Part shown: positions 44,593-54,681 of the stretch, one piece after another
Numbering within the stretch: the first letter of the stretch is position 1
How the letters are laid out: every line of letters starts with the position of its first letter
Assembly (NCBI GenBank): GCA_947476475.1
Contig: CANJQT010000004.1
Location: forward strand, 1 to 64,000
DNA: 64,000 bases
Reading direction: 5' to 3'
From: Paracoccaceae bacterium
GTDB taxonomy: Bacteria; Pseudomonadota; Alphaproteobacteria; Rhodobacterales; Rhodobacteraceae
Program-made: the position numbers and the translations under genes
The notes under the pieces: model-generated
Databases searched by the model: none
What the model saw: only the letters and a program-made list of their open reading frames with translations
What the model was told of the DNA's origin: nothing

Positions 44593-46971
44593 ATGCTTGA
44601 CACGGCTTATCCCAAAGTGATCCCAGGCCCGCCAAGGCCGAGTCAGGTTCTTCTTCCGCGTGACTTGCTGCGCCATCATGGCCGCGAACGCCAAACCGTT
44701 CCGGGCGGCGGTGCCTGGCTGGTGCAGCTGGGGCAGGGCGACCGGATCACCTTGATCAACGACGAGGGCGGCCAGCCCGCCGAACTGATCGCGGCGGGCA
44801 AGGACGGGCGCATTGATGCGGCGATCCTCGGCCATGCGCCCAACTCCGATGCGGGCGGTCTGAAGGCGATGCTGGCAATGGGCGACGCGGCGGGCGAAGG
44901 CCTGTCGCGCCTGCGCAAGGGCCTTGTCACCCGCAGGATTGACTTGGCCAAAGCCGGTGCACTGCGCCTGTTCGACGCGACGACACCGCCGCGCTGCCAA
45001 CAGGGCTTCACGGCGCAGGCTGACGGCTGGCTGATCATCGCAGCCCCCGGCCTGCCGATGGCCCCAGATGCGCAAGATACCGCCAGCCCGATCACAGTGG
45101 AAATCCTGCGCGCAGCACCGCGCCATGTGGGCAAGTTCGATCTGCCCGATCCGCTTGCTGACCCGGTTCTTGACCTGCGCGTAAAGTCCGCCACCGCCGA
45201 ATCCTATTTCGTCAAGGCAGGCGACTATCTGCAAATTCTTGATGTCGATGGCCGCCAATGCACAGACTTTCAGTGCTTTGACGCCCGAAAGCTCGACCGG
45301 GGCATTGAACACGCGCTGGATGTGACCACCTCGCGCACGCTGATGGGGCACGCCTATTCCATGCCCGGCCTGCATTCCAAATACTTCGATCAGGATTGGG
45401 TGCCGCTGGTCGAGGTGGTGCAGGATACCGTTGGCCGGCATGACGCCTTCGCCATGGCCTGCGCATCAAAATACTACGACGACATCGGCTATCCCGGCCA
45501 TGTGAATTGTTCCGACAATTTCAATCGCGCGCTGTCCGCCTATGGGGTGGCACCCCGGCCGGGCTGGATGGCCGTCAACCTGTTCTTCAATACCAACATC
45601 GATGCGCACGGCGTGCTGGTCAGTGACGAACCCTGGTCGCGGCCCGGCGACTATGTGCTGTTCCGCGCACTGACCGATATCGTCTGCGTCTCGTCCGCCT
45701 GCCCGGATGACACCTCGCCCGCCAACGGCTGGTATCTGTCTGACATCCATGTGCGCACCTATTCCGGCGCGGAAAAGTTCAGCAGATCCGTTGCCTATCG
45801 CCCCACGCCAGATTCGGAGCCGAAGATGACCAAGGAAACCGCCTTCCACGACCGGATCACGGCCAGGACGCGCCACCATGTCGAATACAAGGGCTACTGG
45901 CTGCCCCAGGCCTATTCGCAGAACGGCGCGATCGAGGAATACTGGGCCTGCCGCGAAAAGGCGGTGGTGCTGGACCTGTCGCCCCTGCGCAAGTTCGAAG
46001 TCACCGGCCCTGACGCCGAAGCACTGATGCAATATGTGCTGACGCGCGACATGAAGAAACTGTCGCAGGGCCAGGTCGTCTATTCCGCCATGTGCTACGA
46101 ACACGGCGGGATGATCGACGATGGCACCGCCTTCCGCCTTGGCCGCGACAATTTCCGCTGGATCGGCGGCGATGACTATGGTGGGGTCTGGATCCGCGAG
46201 CAGGCCGAAAAGCTGGGCCTGCGCGCGATGGTCCGCAGCAGCACCGACCAGTTGCACAACCTTGCCGTTCAGGGGCCGAACAGCCGCGAAATCATGCGCC
46301 GCATAATCTGGACAGCACCGCATCAGCCCACCATCGAAGAACTTGGCTGGTTCCGCTTCACCGTCGGCCGCCTTGGCGGGCCGACGGGCGCCCCCGTCGT
46401 CGTGTCGCGCACCGGTTATACCGGCGAACTCGGCTTTGAAATCTTCTGTCACCCCAAGGACGGCAACGCGGTTTACGACGCCGTCTGGGCCAACGGCGAA
46501 GACCTTGGCCTGCGTCCGATGGGCCTTGCCGCCCTTGACATGGTCCGCATCGAGGCGGGCCTGATCTTCGCCGGTTACGACTTTTCCGATCAGACCGACC
46601 CGTTCGAAGCAGGCATCGGCTTTACCGTGCCGCTGAAATCCAAGACCGACGATTTCATCGGCCGCGACGCGCTGATCCGCCGCAAGGAAACTCCCAGCCG
46701 CAAATTTGTCGGGCTGGACATCGACGCGAATGTTGATGTCGGCCATGGCGATTGCCTGCGCGTCGGCCGTGCGCAGGTCGGCGAAATCACTTCATCAATG
46801 CGTTCGCCACTCTTGGGCAAGAACATCGCCTTGGCGCGGGTGGACGTGGCCCATGCCGATATCGGCACCGCGCTGGAAGTGGGCAAGCTCGACGGTCAGC
46901 AAAAGCGGCTTCCCGCCGTGATCGTGCCGCTGTCGCACTACGACCCGAAAAAGACCCGTCCGCAAAGCTGA
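44593..46971 (+). CDS. tdm: Trimethylamine N-oxide demethylase (TMAO aldolase) Tdm
   Basis: 792 residues from ATG 44593. N-terminal half is a DUF1989-type metal domain, C-terminal half (about 420-792) is a GcvT-like folate domain. Cys290, Cys306 and Cys370 have spacings 16 and 64, the same as the zinc cysteines reported for the Methylocella enzyme. Tdm splits TMAO into dimethylamine and formaldehyde; the folate domain captures the formaldehyde. Its products feed dmmDABC upstream. It is separated from the regulator by 201 bases and probably has its own promoter. Confidence 0.93.
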   Translation: MLDTAYPKVIPGPPRPSQVLLPRDLLRHHGRERQTVPGGGAWLVQLGQGDRITLINDEGGQPAELIAAGKDGRIDAAILGHAPNSDAGGLKAMLAMGDAAGEGLSRLRKGLVTRRIDLAKAGALRLFDATTPPRCQQGFTAQADGWLIIAAPGLPMAPDAQDTASPITVEILRAAPRHVGKFDLPDPLADPVLDLRVKSATAESYFVKAGDYLQILDVDGRQCTDFQCFDARKLDRGIEHALDVTTSRTLMGHAYSMPGLHSKYFDQDWVPLVEVVQDTVGRHDAFAMACASKYYDDIGYPGHVNCSDNFNRALSAYGVAPRPGWMAVNLFFNTNIDAHGVLVSDEPWSRPGDYVLFRALTDIVCVSSACPDDTSPANGWYLSDIHVRTYSGAEKFSRSVAYRPTPDSEPKMTKETAFHDRITARTRHHVEYKGYWLPQAYSQNGAIEEYWACREKAVVLDLSPLRKFEVTGPDAEALMQYVLTRDMKKLSQGQVVYSAMCYEHGGMIDDGTAFRLGRDNFRWIGGDDYGGVWIREQAEKLGLRAMVRSSTDQLHNLAVQGPNSREIMRRIIWTAPHQPTIEELGWFRFTVGRLGGPTGAPVVVSRTGYTGELGFEIFCHPKDGNAVYDAVWANGEDLGLRPMGLAALDMVRIEAGLIFAGYDFSDQTDPFEAGIGFTVPLKSKTDDFIGRDALIRRKETPSRKFVGLDIDANVDVGHGDCLRVGRAQVGEITSSMRSPLLGKNIALARVDVAHADIGTALEVGKLDGQQKRLPAVIVPLSHYDPKKTRPQS

Positions 46972-46986
46972 AGGGGGGGCCGCCCG

Positions 46987-47379
46987 ATGAAAGCGATGAT
47001 CGACAAGATCGGTGGCGAACCAAAGGTTCACGAACTGGTCGACCATTTCTACGACCTGATCGAGAGCCTGCCGCAGGGGCAGTCAATCATGACCATGCAC
47101 CTCAAGGGGCATGGGCTTTCCCATGTCCGCCCCGCGCAGTTTGAATTCCTTTGCGGCTTCTTTGGCGGACGGCGCTATTATGGCGAACGCCACGGCCATA
47201 TGAATTTGCGTGAAATCCACGCGCATGTGGAAATCCGCCGCCAAGACGCAGAAGACTGGCTGCAGATCATGGATATGGCAATGGCCGACACCGGCGTCGC
47301 CGAACCGATGAAATCCGAAATCGCCTCTACCTTCCGCCGCGCCGCGCTGATGCTGGTAAATGTGCCCGATCAGGACTGA
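46987..47379 (+). CDS. Group II truncated haemoglobin
   Basis: 130 residues. Tyr22 (B10), proximal His78 (F8) in REIHAH and Trp91 (G8) in AEDWLQ are present, the pattern of trHb2. It starts 15 bases after tdm, so it is very likely co-transcribed. Truncated haemoglobins bind O2 or scavenge NO. A haem protein next to O2-dependent demethylation is suggestive but its role is unknown. Confidence 0.85.
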   Translation: MKAMIDKIGGEPKVHELVDHFYDLIESLPQGQSIMTMHLKGHGLSHVRPAQFEFLCGFFGGRRYYGERHGHMNLREIHAHVEIRRQDAEDWLQIMDMAMADTGVAEPMKSEIASTFRRAALMLVNVPDQD

Positions 47380-47497
47380 TCCGGTCAGGGCAGGCTGAAC
47401 AAAGTCCCGACTGCGCCACGCGTTCGCGCCCTTGAACTGCCAAGCGATCCTGTGTTTAGCTTTGCGGCGCCGATGATGGCGCTAACGGGAGGCCTGC

Positions 47498-48817
47498 ATG
47501 GCAAGATATCACTGGTTGCGCACGTTGGGCGGGGCCGCGATTTCCGTGATGTTCGCACTTGGCGCATCTGCCCAGTCCCGGCCGGCGCCCGAACAGGTGC
47601 TGTCAGTCTGGTATGAACTGGTGCTGGACCTGGTGCGCCATACGCCCACCTATACGCCGCCTGTCGCCAGCCGGACGCTCGCCTATGTCGGGGTCACCGC
47701 CTATGAGGCGACAGCGTCAGGGAATGACGGGCTGATCAGTCTGGCCGGTCAACTGAACGGTCTGACGGATCTTCCGGCGCGCGAAACCGGGCAAGCCTAT
47801 GACGAAGCAACAGTTTTGCAGGCTGCCCTTGCTGGCGTGGTCACGCATGAATTTTCCAACACCGGACCCACCGGGCAACGCGCGCTGGCGGCCGTCCGCG
47901 ACAAGCTGGGTGCCGCCGTGGCCGAAGGCCTGCCTGCCGATCTGCGCGACCGCAGCCTGGACCACGGTCAGGCGATTGCCGCGCATATTCTGGCCTGGGC
48001 GGCAACCGACAAGGGCGCCGTCGTCGAAAACATGGGGTTCCCGCAGGACTATCCGGTGGCGGAAACCCCGGCGAACTGGGTGCCCACGAGCAAAATATCC
48101 CTTCAACAGCATCCATTGCTTCCCGACTGGGGCCAGAACCGCCCGTTTGCCATGCCCGATGGCGCAACCTGCGATCTGCCGCCCCCACCGGATTATTCCG
48201 AAGACAAGGGCTCAGAGTTCTACAGGCAGGCGCTCGAAGTTTACGAGGTTGGCAAATCCCTGACACCCGAACAGAAAGCAATCGCGCTGTTTTGGGCGGA
48301 TGACGCGATGTTGTCGCGCACGCCACCGGGGCACTGGATCTCGATCGCGTTGCAGGTGCTTGACGCGGAAAAAGCCGACATGCCGCGCCGGACCGAGGCT
48401 TTGGCAAAGCTGGGCATCGCGGTGGCCGACGCGTTCATCGGCTGCTGGAATGCCAAATATCAATACGACCTGCTGCGCCCCGTCACCTATATCCGCCGGG
48501 TTATCGACCCGAACTGGGAAACCCTGCTGACCACGCCGCCTTTCCCGGAATATCCCAGCGGCCATTCCACCCAGTCGGGGGCGGCCGCCACCGTGATGAC
48601 CGCGCTGTTTGGCGAAGGCCACGCGTTCGACGACAATACCCCTTCAACCGATGGGCTGCCCCCGCGCAGCTTCGCCAGTTTCTGGACCGCAGCGGACGAG
48701 GCGGGGATTTCCCGGCTTTACGGCGGCATCCACTACCGCGCCGCCATCGACCGCGGGCTGGATCAGGGTCGCTGTATCGGCGCCTATGCCACCGCCCTTA
48801 AAACCCGGAGGAACTGA
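47498..48817 (+). CDS. Vanadium-haloperoxidase-like PAP2 superfamily protein
   Basis: 439 residues with a signal peptide (cut near Gln26). The complete vanadate/phosphate set is present: Lys320, Arg327, Ser354-Gly355-His356 (PSGH), Arg406 and His412, with the same internal spacings as fungal vanadium chloroperoxidase. It could be a haloperoxidase or a phosphatase of the same fold; the sequence cannot decide. Its stop overlaps the start of the CRTAC1-like gene by 1 base, so the two are coupled. Confidence 0.85.
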   Translation: MARYHWLRTLGGAAISVMFALGASAQSRPAPEQVLSVWYELVLDLVRHTPTYTPPVASRTLAYVGVTAYEATASGNDGLISLAGQLNGLTDLPARETGQAYDEATVLQAALAGVVTHEFSNTGPTGQRALAAVRDKLGAAVAEGLPADLRDRSLDHGQAIAAHILAWAATDKGAVVENMGFPQDYPVAETPANWVPTSKISLQQHPLLPDWGQNRPFAMPDGATCDLPPPPDYSEDKGSEFYRQALEVYEVGKSLTPEQKAIALFWADDAMLSRTPPGHWISIALQVLDAEKADMPRRTEALAKLGIAVADAFIGCWNAKYQYDLLRPVTYIRRVIDPNWETLLTTPPFPEYPSGHSTQSGAAATVMTALFGEGHAFDDNTPSTDGLPPRSFASFWTAADEAGISRLYGGIHYRAAIDRGLDQGRCIGAYATALKTRRN

Positions 48818-50403
48818 TGCGCCATTCCGTTCAGGGCGCAGCCCTTCTGCTGCTTGCCGGCCTTTCGGTTGCCGCTGCCGAAGACGGCCCACCCATCCCG
48901 AAATTTGCCGAAGATACCGCCAGCGCCGGTGTTGTCGGCACTTACAAGGGTGAATGGCAGTATATGGTCGGCGGCGGCGCAGCTAGCTTTGACTGCAATG
49001 GGGACAGATACGCCGACCTGCTGCTGGCGGGCGGCGAAAGCCCGGCCCGATTCTTTCGCAACACCAGCATGGCGGGCGGCAGCCTGACCTTTGCTGAACA
49101 GGTCAGCGGGCTAGAGGTTGACAGTGTCACCGGTGCCTATCCGCTGGATGTGGACAGTGACGGCATCATGGATCTGGTCTTGCTGCGGGTCGGGGCGAAC
49201 ATCATCATGCGCGGCTTGGGCGAATGCCGCTTTGACCCCGCCAACGATCTTTGGGGATTCGAGGGCGGCGATGGCTGGTCCACCGCGCTGGCAGCAACCT
49301 GGGAAAAGGGCGCAGGCTGGCCCACAATCGCCGTCGGCAATTACATCGACCGGGCCGAGGAATTTTCACCCTGGGGGTCCTGCACCGACAATTGGCTGCA
49401 TCGCCCGGCGGGTGACAAGGGTTTTGCCCCGCCGCTGGCACTGAAACCGTCCTACTGTGCGCTGTCGATGCTGTTCACCGATTGGAACCGTTCCGGCATG
49501 CCGTCGCTGCGCGTCTCGAACGACCGGGAATATTACGAAGGCGGGCAGGAACAGATGTGGCAGATCCTGCCCGGTCAGGCGCCAGCGCTGCTGACCGAAA
49601 AGGATGGCTGGAAGAAGCTGAAGATCTGGGGAATGGGCATCGCCAGCGCCGATCTCGATGCCGATGGCTACCCAGACTATTACCTGACCAGCATGGCCGA
49701 CAACAAACTGCAAGTGCTGGCAGACCCCAAAAGCGGTAAGCCTGTCTACAAGGACGTGGCATTTGCCAAGGGGGTGACGGCGCACCGCCCCTATACTGGC
49801 GACGATCTGAAGCCCAGCACCGGCTGGCACGCGCAGTTCGACGATGTGAACAACGACGGGCTTCTTGATCTGTTCGTGGCCAAGGGCAACGTCAGTGCCA
49901 TGCCGGATTTTGCCATGAAAGACCCCAACAACCTTCTGCTGCAAAACCCGGATGGAACCTTTATCGAGGCGGGCGACAAGGCTGGCGTCGCCAGCACCGA
50001 CAGCGCGCGCGGGGCGGCTCTGGCAGATTTCAACATGGACGGGCTGCTGGATCTGGTGGTGGTCAACCGCAACGCGCCCGTGCAAATCTGGCGCAATGTC
50101 AGCGATGCGCCCGGCAACTGGCTTGGGCTGGCGTTGCATCAGCCGGGGGCCAACCCCGATGCGACCGGCGCATGGATAGAAGTGAAGGCCGGCGACCGGG
50201 TGACACGCCGCGAGGTGACGGTGGGCGGCGGTCATGCCGGCGGTCAGGCGGGCTGGTGGCACTTCGGCCTTGCCGCATCACCGGAAGCCGAAGTGCGGGT
50301 GATCTGGCCCGATGGCACGGCGGGCGACTGGCAAACGCTTGCCGCCAATGGTTTTTATGACCTCGCACCGGGTCAGGCCGCCACCGTCTGGACTGCCCCC
50401 TGA
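48817..50403 (+). CDS. CRTAC1-like FG-GAP/ASPIC repeat protein
   Basis: 528 residues with signal peptide. Several FG-GAP/VCBS repeats with calcium-type DxDxDG loops (DVDSDG, DLDADG, DVNNDG, DFNMDG), then an ASPIC/UnbV domain at about 430-525. Predicted beta-propeller that binds calcium and ligands or partners outside the cytoplasm. Partnered with the haloperoxidase-like gene; that pairing recurs in marine bacteria as far as I know. Function unknown. Confidence 0.85.
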   Translation: MRHSVQGAALLLLAGLSVAAAEDGPPIPKFAEDTASAGVVGTYKGEWQYMVGGGAASFDCNGDRYADLLLAGGESPARFFRNTSMAGGSLTFAEQVSGLEVDSVTGAYPLDVDSDGIMDLVLLRVGANIIMRGLGECRFDPANDLWGFEGGDGWSTALAATWEKGAGWPTIAVGNYIDRAEEFSPWGSCTDNWLHRPAGDKGFAPPLALKPSYCALSMLFTDWNRSGMPSLRVSNDREYYEGGQEQMWQILPGQAPALLTEKDGWKKLKIWGMGIASADLDADGYPDYYLTSMADNKLQVLADPKSGKPVYKDVAFAKGVTAHRPYTGDDLKPSTGWHAQFDDVNNDGLLDLFVAKGNVSAMPDFAMKDPNNLLLQNPDGTFIEAGDKAGVASTDSARGAALADFNMDGLLDLVVVNRNAPVQIWRNVSDAPGNWLGLALHQPGANPDATGAWIEVKAGDRVTRREVTVGGGHAGGQAGWWHFGLAASPEAEVRVIWPDGTAGDWQTLAANGFYDLAPGQAATVWTAP

Positions 50404-50417
50404 AGAAGGATTTCGCA

Positions 50418-51026
50418 ATGCGCCTGTTTCACTCCCCGACCACACCCTTTGGCCGCAAAGTCATGGTTTTGCTTATGGAAACCGGCCAGCTTGGGGATGT
50501 AGGGGTTGTGCAGGTATCCGGCACGCCCACCGCGCCGGGCAACTTGCCTCTGGCGCACAACCCGCTGGGCAAGATCCCGGCGCTGGAACTCGCGGATGGT
50601 CAGTCGATCTATGACAGCCGGGTCATCTGCCGTTATCTGGATGCGCGTGCGGGTGGGCAGCTTTATCCCGCCGCGCCGCAGCTCTGGCAGACGCTGACCC
50701 TCGAAGCGACGGCGGATGGCATCCTCGATGCCGCGATCCTCATGGTTTATGAAAGCCGCATCCGCCCGGAAGACAAACGCTTTGACGACTGGGTAGAGGC
50801 GCAATGGGCCAAGATCACCCGTGCGCTTGACGCGCTGGAATTGGGCTGGGGCGACCATCTTTCCGGGCCTCTCGACATGGGGCAGGTGGCGCTTGGCTGC
50901 GCCCTGTCCTATCTGGATTTCCGGCTGGCCGATCGCGGTTGGCGCACCGGCCACCCTACGCTGGCCGCCTGGGAACGGGATTTCGCGACCCGGCCCAGCA
51001 TGTTGGCAACGGTGCCAAAGGCATAG
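50418..51026 (+). CDS. Glutathione S-transferase
   Basis: 202 residues, N-terminal thioredoxin-like domain (FHSPTTPFGRKV, GKIPALEL, SIYDSRVICRYLD) and an all-helical C-terminal domain. The catalytic residue is probably Ser6 or Thr8 in SPTTP. 14 bases after the CRTAC1-like gene. Substrate unknown. Confidence 0.88.
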   Translation: MRLFHSPTTPFGRKVMVLLMETGQLGDVGVVQVSGTPTAPGNLPLAHNPLGKIPALELADGQSIYDSRVICRYLDARAGGQLYPAAPQLWQTLTLEATADGILDAAILMVYESRIRPEDKRFDDWVEAQWAKITRALDALELGWGDHLSGPLDMGQVALGCALSYLDFRLADRGWRTGHPTLAAWERDFATRPSMLATVPKA

Positions 51027-51191
51027 GGCGGCAGCCCTTCCTGCGCCCGATGTGACACAGTGTCCCACTTGCAACCGATTGTCTGCTGGACGGCCCCGAA
51101 ATTGGCGGCTAATAACCGCCCGGAAGGCTGCGGGAAACCGTGGCCGCATGTCGTATGGCCGGGCAATCGGCCGAGGAAGGGAGAATAAGAC

Positions 51192-51755
51192 GTGTCTCAC
51201 GCTGAAGACCACGCAGGCACCCGGAGGGATTTCCTCTATTATGCCACTGCCGGAACGGGTGCCATTGTTGCGGGCGCCTCTGTCTGGACGCTTGTCGATC
51301 AGATGAATGCCTCGGCGGACGTCCGCGCGCTGGCCTCGATCATGGTCGATGTAAGCGGTGTTCAGCCGGGCACGCAGCTGACCGTCAAATGGCGCGGCAA
51401 GCCGGTGTTCATCCGCCGCCGCACGCCGGAAGAAATTGAAGCCGCCCGGGCCGTGGCCCTGACCGATCTGGTCGATCAGGGTGCTGAAAACAACAACCTG
51501 ACAGCCGAAGCAGATGCCTCGGATCAGAACCGCGCGTTGGATGAAGCTGGCGAATGGCTGGTGATGATGGGCGTCTGCACCCACCTTGGCTGTGTGCCGC
51601 TGGGTGATGGCGCGGGCGAGTTCGGCGGCTGGTTCTGCCCCTGCCACGGGTCGCACTACGACACGGCGGGCCGCATCCGCAAAGGCCCCGCGCCCCGCAA
51701 CCTGCCGGTTCCGGTCGCGAAATTCGAAAACGAAACCACGATCAAGCTGGGCTAA
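51192..51755 (+). CDS. petA: Ubiquinol-cytochrome c reductase iron-sulfur (Rieske) subunit
   Basis: 187 residues from GTG 51192. Tat-like TRRDF start and a single N-terminal anchor. Cluster ligands Cys129 and His131 (CTHLGC), Cys149 and His152 (CPCHGSH), with the disulfide Cys134-Cys151. It takes electrons from ubiquinol in the cytochrome bc1 complex of the inner membrane. First gene of petABC. Confidence 0.97.
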   Translation: MSHAEDHAGTRRDFLYYATAGTGAIVAGASVWTLVDQMNASADVRALASIMVDVSGVQPGTQLTVKWRGKPVFIRRRTPEEIEAARAVALTDLVDQGAENNNLTAEADASDQNRALDEAGEWLVMMGVCTHLGCVPLGDGAGEFGGWFCPCHGSHYDTAGRIRKGPAPRNLPVPVAKFENETTIKLG

Positions 51756-51767
51756 GGGGACGGACCG

Positions 51768-53090
51768 ATGGCTGGTATTCCGCACGATCATTACGAACCC
51801 AAGTCGGGCTTTGAAAAGTGGCTTCACAGCCGCCTGCCCGTCGTCAGCCTTGTCTATGACACGCTGATGATTCCGACGCCGAAGAACCTGAACTGGTGGT
51901 GGATCTGGGGCATCGTCCTCGCGTTCTGCCTTGTGCTTCAGATTGTCACCGGCATCGTTCTGGCGATGCATTACACGCCGCATGTCGACAAGGCCTTTGC
52001 CAGCGTCGAACATATCATGCGTGACGTGAACGGCGGACACATGCTACGCTACCTGCATGCCAACGGCGCATCGATGTTCTTCTTTGCCGTCTATGTCCAT
52101 ATCTTCCGCGGCCTCTTCTACGGCAGCTACAAGGCCCCGCGCGAAGTGACCTGGATCGTCGGCATGCTGATCTATCTGCTGATGATGGCCGCGGGCTTCA
52201 TGGGCTATGTTCTTCCCTGGGGTCAGATGTCCTTCTGGGGCGCCACGGTCATCACCGGCCTGTTCGGTGCGATCCCCGGCATCGGCCCGTCAATCCAAGA
52301 CTGGCTGCTTGGCGGGCCGGCGGTGGACAACGCCACGCTGAACCGCTTTTTCAGCCTGCACTATCTGCTGCCGTTCGTGATCGCGGCACTTGTCATGGTT
52401 CACGTCTGGGCCTTCCATACCTCGGGCAACAACAACCCGACAGGTGTTGAAGTCCGCCGCGGCTCCAAGGCCGAGGCTGAAAAGGACACGCTGCCCTTCT
52501 GGCCCTATTTCGTGATCAAGGATCTGTTTGCGCTTGTCGTGGTTCTGGTGGTCTTCTTTGCGGTCGTCGGCTTCATGCCGAACTTCCTTGGCCACCCTGA
52601 CAACTACATCGAGGCGAATGCCCTTGCGACGCCCGCGCACATCGTGCCGGAATGGTACTTCCTGCCCTTCTACGCCATCCTGCGTGCCTTCACGTCGGAC
52701 GTCTGGCTGGTGCAGATCGTCCAGTTCGTCACCTTCGGCATCGTCGACGCCAAGTTCTTTGGCGTTGTCGCGATGTTCGGCGCGATTGCCATCATGGCGC
52801 TGGTGCCGTGGCTCGACACGTCGCTGGTCCGCTCCGGTCAGTACCGCCCGATGTTCAAATGGTGGTATCGCCTGCTGATCATCGACTTCGTGGTGCTGAT
52901 GTGGGTTGGTGCGCAAACCCCCAGCGAGCTAAGTTCGTGGATCTCGCTGATCGCCACCGCCTACTGGTTCGGCTACTTCCTGGTGGTGCTGCCGCTGCTT
53001 GGCGTGATTGAAAAGCCGCTGCCGCAACCGGAGACGATCGAAGAAGACTTCAATGCGCATTACGGCGCCAAATCCAACGCGGCCGAGTGA
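51768..53090 (+). CDS. petB: Cytochrome b of the bc1 complex
   Basis: 440 residues, eight membrane helices. The four haem-ligand histidines sit in the helices with [17 protein letters not shown] and [14 protein letters not shown]. The [13 protein letters not shown] motif of the Qo site is present. Starts 12 bases after petA. Confidence 0.98.
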   Translation: MAGIPHDHYEPKSGFEKWLHSRLPVVSLVYDTLMIPTPKNLNWWWIWGIVLAFCLVLQIVTGIVLAMHYTPHVDKAFASVEHIMRDVNGGHMLRYLHANGASMFFFAVYVHIFRGLFYGSYKAPREVTWIVGMLIYLLMMAAGFMGYVLPWGQMSFWGATVITGLFGAIPGIGPSIQDWLLGGPAVDNATLNRFFSLHYLLPFVIAALVMVHVWAFHTSGNNNPTGVEVRRGSKAEAEKDTLPFWPYFVIKDLFALVVVLVVFFAVVGFMPNFLGHPDNYIEANALATPAHIVPEWYFLPFYAILRAFTSDVWLVQIVQFVTFGIVDAKFFGVVAMFGAIAIMALVPWLDTSLVRSGQYRPMFKWWYRLLIIDFVVLMWVGAQTPSELSSWISLIATAYWFGYFLVVLPLLGVIEKPLPQPETIEEDFNAHYGAKSNAAE

Positions 53091-53108
53091 CGGAAAGGAT
53101 CGATTGAG

Positions 53109-53894
53109 ATGCTGAGGAAAATCGCAATCACCGCCATTTCCGCCCTGACGCTGGCGGCAGGTGCGGCACTGGCAAGCGAAGGCGGCCATGTCGAAGACAT
53201 CGCCTTTTCGTTCGAAGGCCCGTTCGGCAAGTTTGACGAACACCAGCTGCAGCGCGGCCTTCAGGTTTATACCGAAGTTTGCGCTGCCTGCCACGGGATG
53301 AAGTTCGTGCCCATCCGGTCTCTGTCTGACGAAGGCGGCCCGCGTCTGCCCGAAGATCAGGTGCGCGCCTACGCCAAACAGTTCACCGTGGTCGACAAGG
53401 ACAGCGGCGAAGAACGTCCGGCACTTCCGTCCGACAACTTCCCCGCCAACGACGGTGCCGGTGCCCCGGACCTCAGCCTGATGGCCAAGGCCCGCGCCGG
53501 GTTCCATGGCCCCTATGGCCTGGGCATCAACCAGCTGCTCAAGGGCATCGGCGGGCCGGAATACATTCATGCGCTTCTGACCGGATATTCGGGCGAATCG
53601 AAGGAAGAAGCCGGGTCGACATTCTACGAGAACCACACATTCTCGACCGGCTGGATCAAGATGCCTGCGCCGCTTGCCGATGGTCAGGTGACCTATGCGG
53701 ACGGCACCGAAGCGACCGTGGACCAGATGGCCAAGGACGTGTCGGCCTTCCTGATGTGGACGGCGGAACCGCACATGATGGCGCGCAAGCATGCGGGCTT
53801 CCTGGGCGTGATGATGCTGGGTCTGCTGGCGACGCTTCTGTACCTGACCAACAAGCGGCTTTGGGCAGGAATCAAGGGCAAGAAGTCGGCCTGA
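53109..53894 (+). CDS. petC: Cytochrome c1 of the bc1 complex
   Basis: 261 residues with a signal peptide (cut near LAS, residue 23). Haem c attachment CAACH with Cys58, Cys61 and His62, and a C-terminal membrane anchor ([14 protein letters not shown]). Starts 18 bases after petB; followed by a repeat and a terminator. Confidence 0.97.
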   Translation: MLRKIAITAISALTLAAGAALASEGGHVEDIAFSFEGPFGKFDEHQLQRGLQVYTEVCAACHGMKFVPIRSLSDEGGPRLPEDQVRAYAKQFTVVDKDSGEERPALPSDNFPANDGAGAPDLSLMAKARAGFHGPYGLGINQLLKGIGGPEYIHALLTGYSGESKEEAGSTFYENHTFSTGWIKMPAPLADGQVTYADGTEATVDQMAKDVSAFLMWTAEPHMMARKHAGFLGVMMLGLLATLLYLTNKRLWAGIKGKKSA

Positions 53895-53910
53895 TGATCG
53901 CGGCCAAGGC

Positions 53911-53956
53911 GGGAGGCTCTGCCCCCCGACCCCCGGGATATTTACGCCACAACGAA
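53911..53956. repeat. Intergenic GC-rich repeat, copy 1
   Basis: GGGAGGCTCTGCCCCCC hairpin, then CCCCGGGATATTT. A related copy at 57401-57466 (GGGGCGCTGCCCC ... CCGGAGTATTTGTGCC). This resembles the intergenic repeat often seen in Rhodobacteraceae genomes. Copies differ at many positions. Confidence 0.5.
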
Positions 53957-53961
53957 TTGGG

Positions 53962-53986
53962 AAACGCGCCTTTCGGGGCGCGTTTT
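53962..53986 (+). terminator. Terminator between petC and thiQ
   Basis: 9-bp stem, AAACGCGCC (53962-53970) with GGCGCGTTT (53977-53985), ending in TTTT. It abuts the stop codon of the convergent thiQ. Confidence 0.75.
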
Positions 53987-54681
53987 CAGTTTCCCAGATA
54001 GGCCGCAAGCGCCGGGGGCGGGGCGGCGAACAGGCTGCGGGTCGGCACCGGCGGCTCAGCGCGGCCCTCTGCCACCAGTATGGTCAGATCGGCAATGCGC
54101 AGGGCGTCGTCCGGGTCGTGGCTGACCATCAGCACGGTGGTGCCGTTTTCACGCGCGATGTCACGCACCAGATCCAGCATTTCCTTTTTCAACGCGGGAC
54201 CAAGTGCTGCGAATGGTTCGTCCAGCAGTAGCAATGGGCGGGCACGCAGCAGCGCGCGGGCCAGTGCCACGCGGCTTTGCTCGCCGCCGGACAGGGTGCC
54301 GGGTTTGCGCGCCTCAAGCCCCGTCAGATCGACGCGCCCGATGGCGGCACTGACGCGGGCCTGATCCGCAGGCCCCAGCCGCAGGTCGGGCCGCAGGCCA
54401 AGGCCAAGGTTCTGTGCAACCGTCAGATGCGGAAACAGGTTCTGATCCTGAAACAGGATCGACAGCGGCCTTTGGCCCGGCGGCAGCGGCGCCAGATCCT
54501 GCCCCTGCCACAGGATCCGGCCCGTTGTGGGGGCGACAAACCCAGCGATGGCGCTTAGCAGCGTGGATTTGCCCGCGCCCGATGGGCCGACCACGGCGGT
54601 CAGGCTGCCGGTTGGCACCGAAAGGTTGGCACAAAGGTGAAAGTCGGTCTGGCGGATGCTCAGATCCTCAAGCGTCAGCAT
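53986..54681 (-). CDS. thiQ: Thiamine ABC transporter ATP-binding protein
   Basis: 231 residues from ATG 54681 (a GTG precedes it directly). Walker A GPSGAGKST, signature LSGGEQSR, Walker B LLLDEPFAAL. ThiQ energises uptake of thiamine and its phosphates. It overlaps thiP by 14 bases. Confidence 0.93.
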   Translation of the reverse strand: MLTLEDLSIRQTDFHLCANLSVPTGSLTAVVGPSGAGKSTLLSAIAGFVAPTTGRILWQGQDLAPLPPGQRPLSILFQDQNLFPHLTVAQNLGLGLRPDLRLGPADQARVSAAIGRVDLTGLEARKPGTLSGGEQSRVALARALLRARPLLLLDEPFAALGPALKKEMLDLVRDIARENGTTVLMVSHDPDDALRIADLTILVAEGRAEPPVPTRSLFAAPPPALAAYLGN

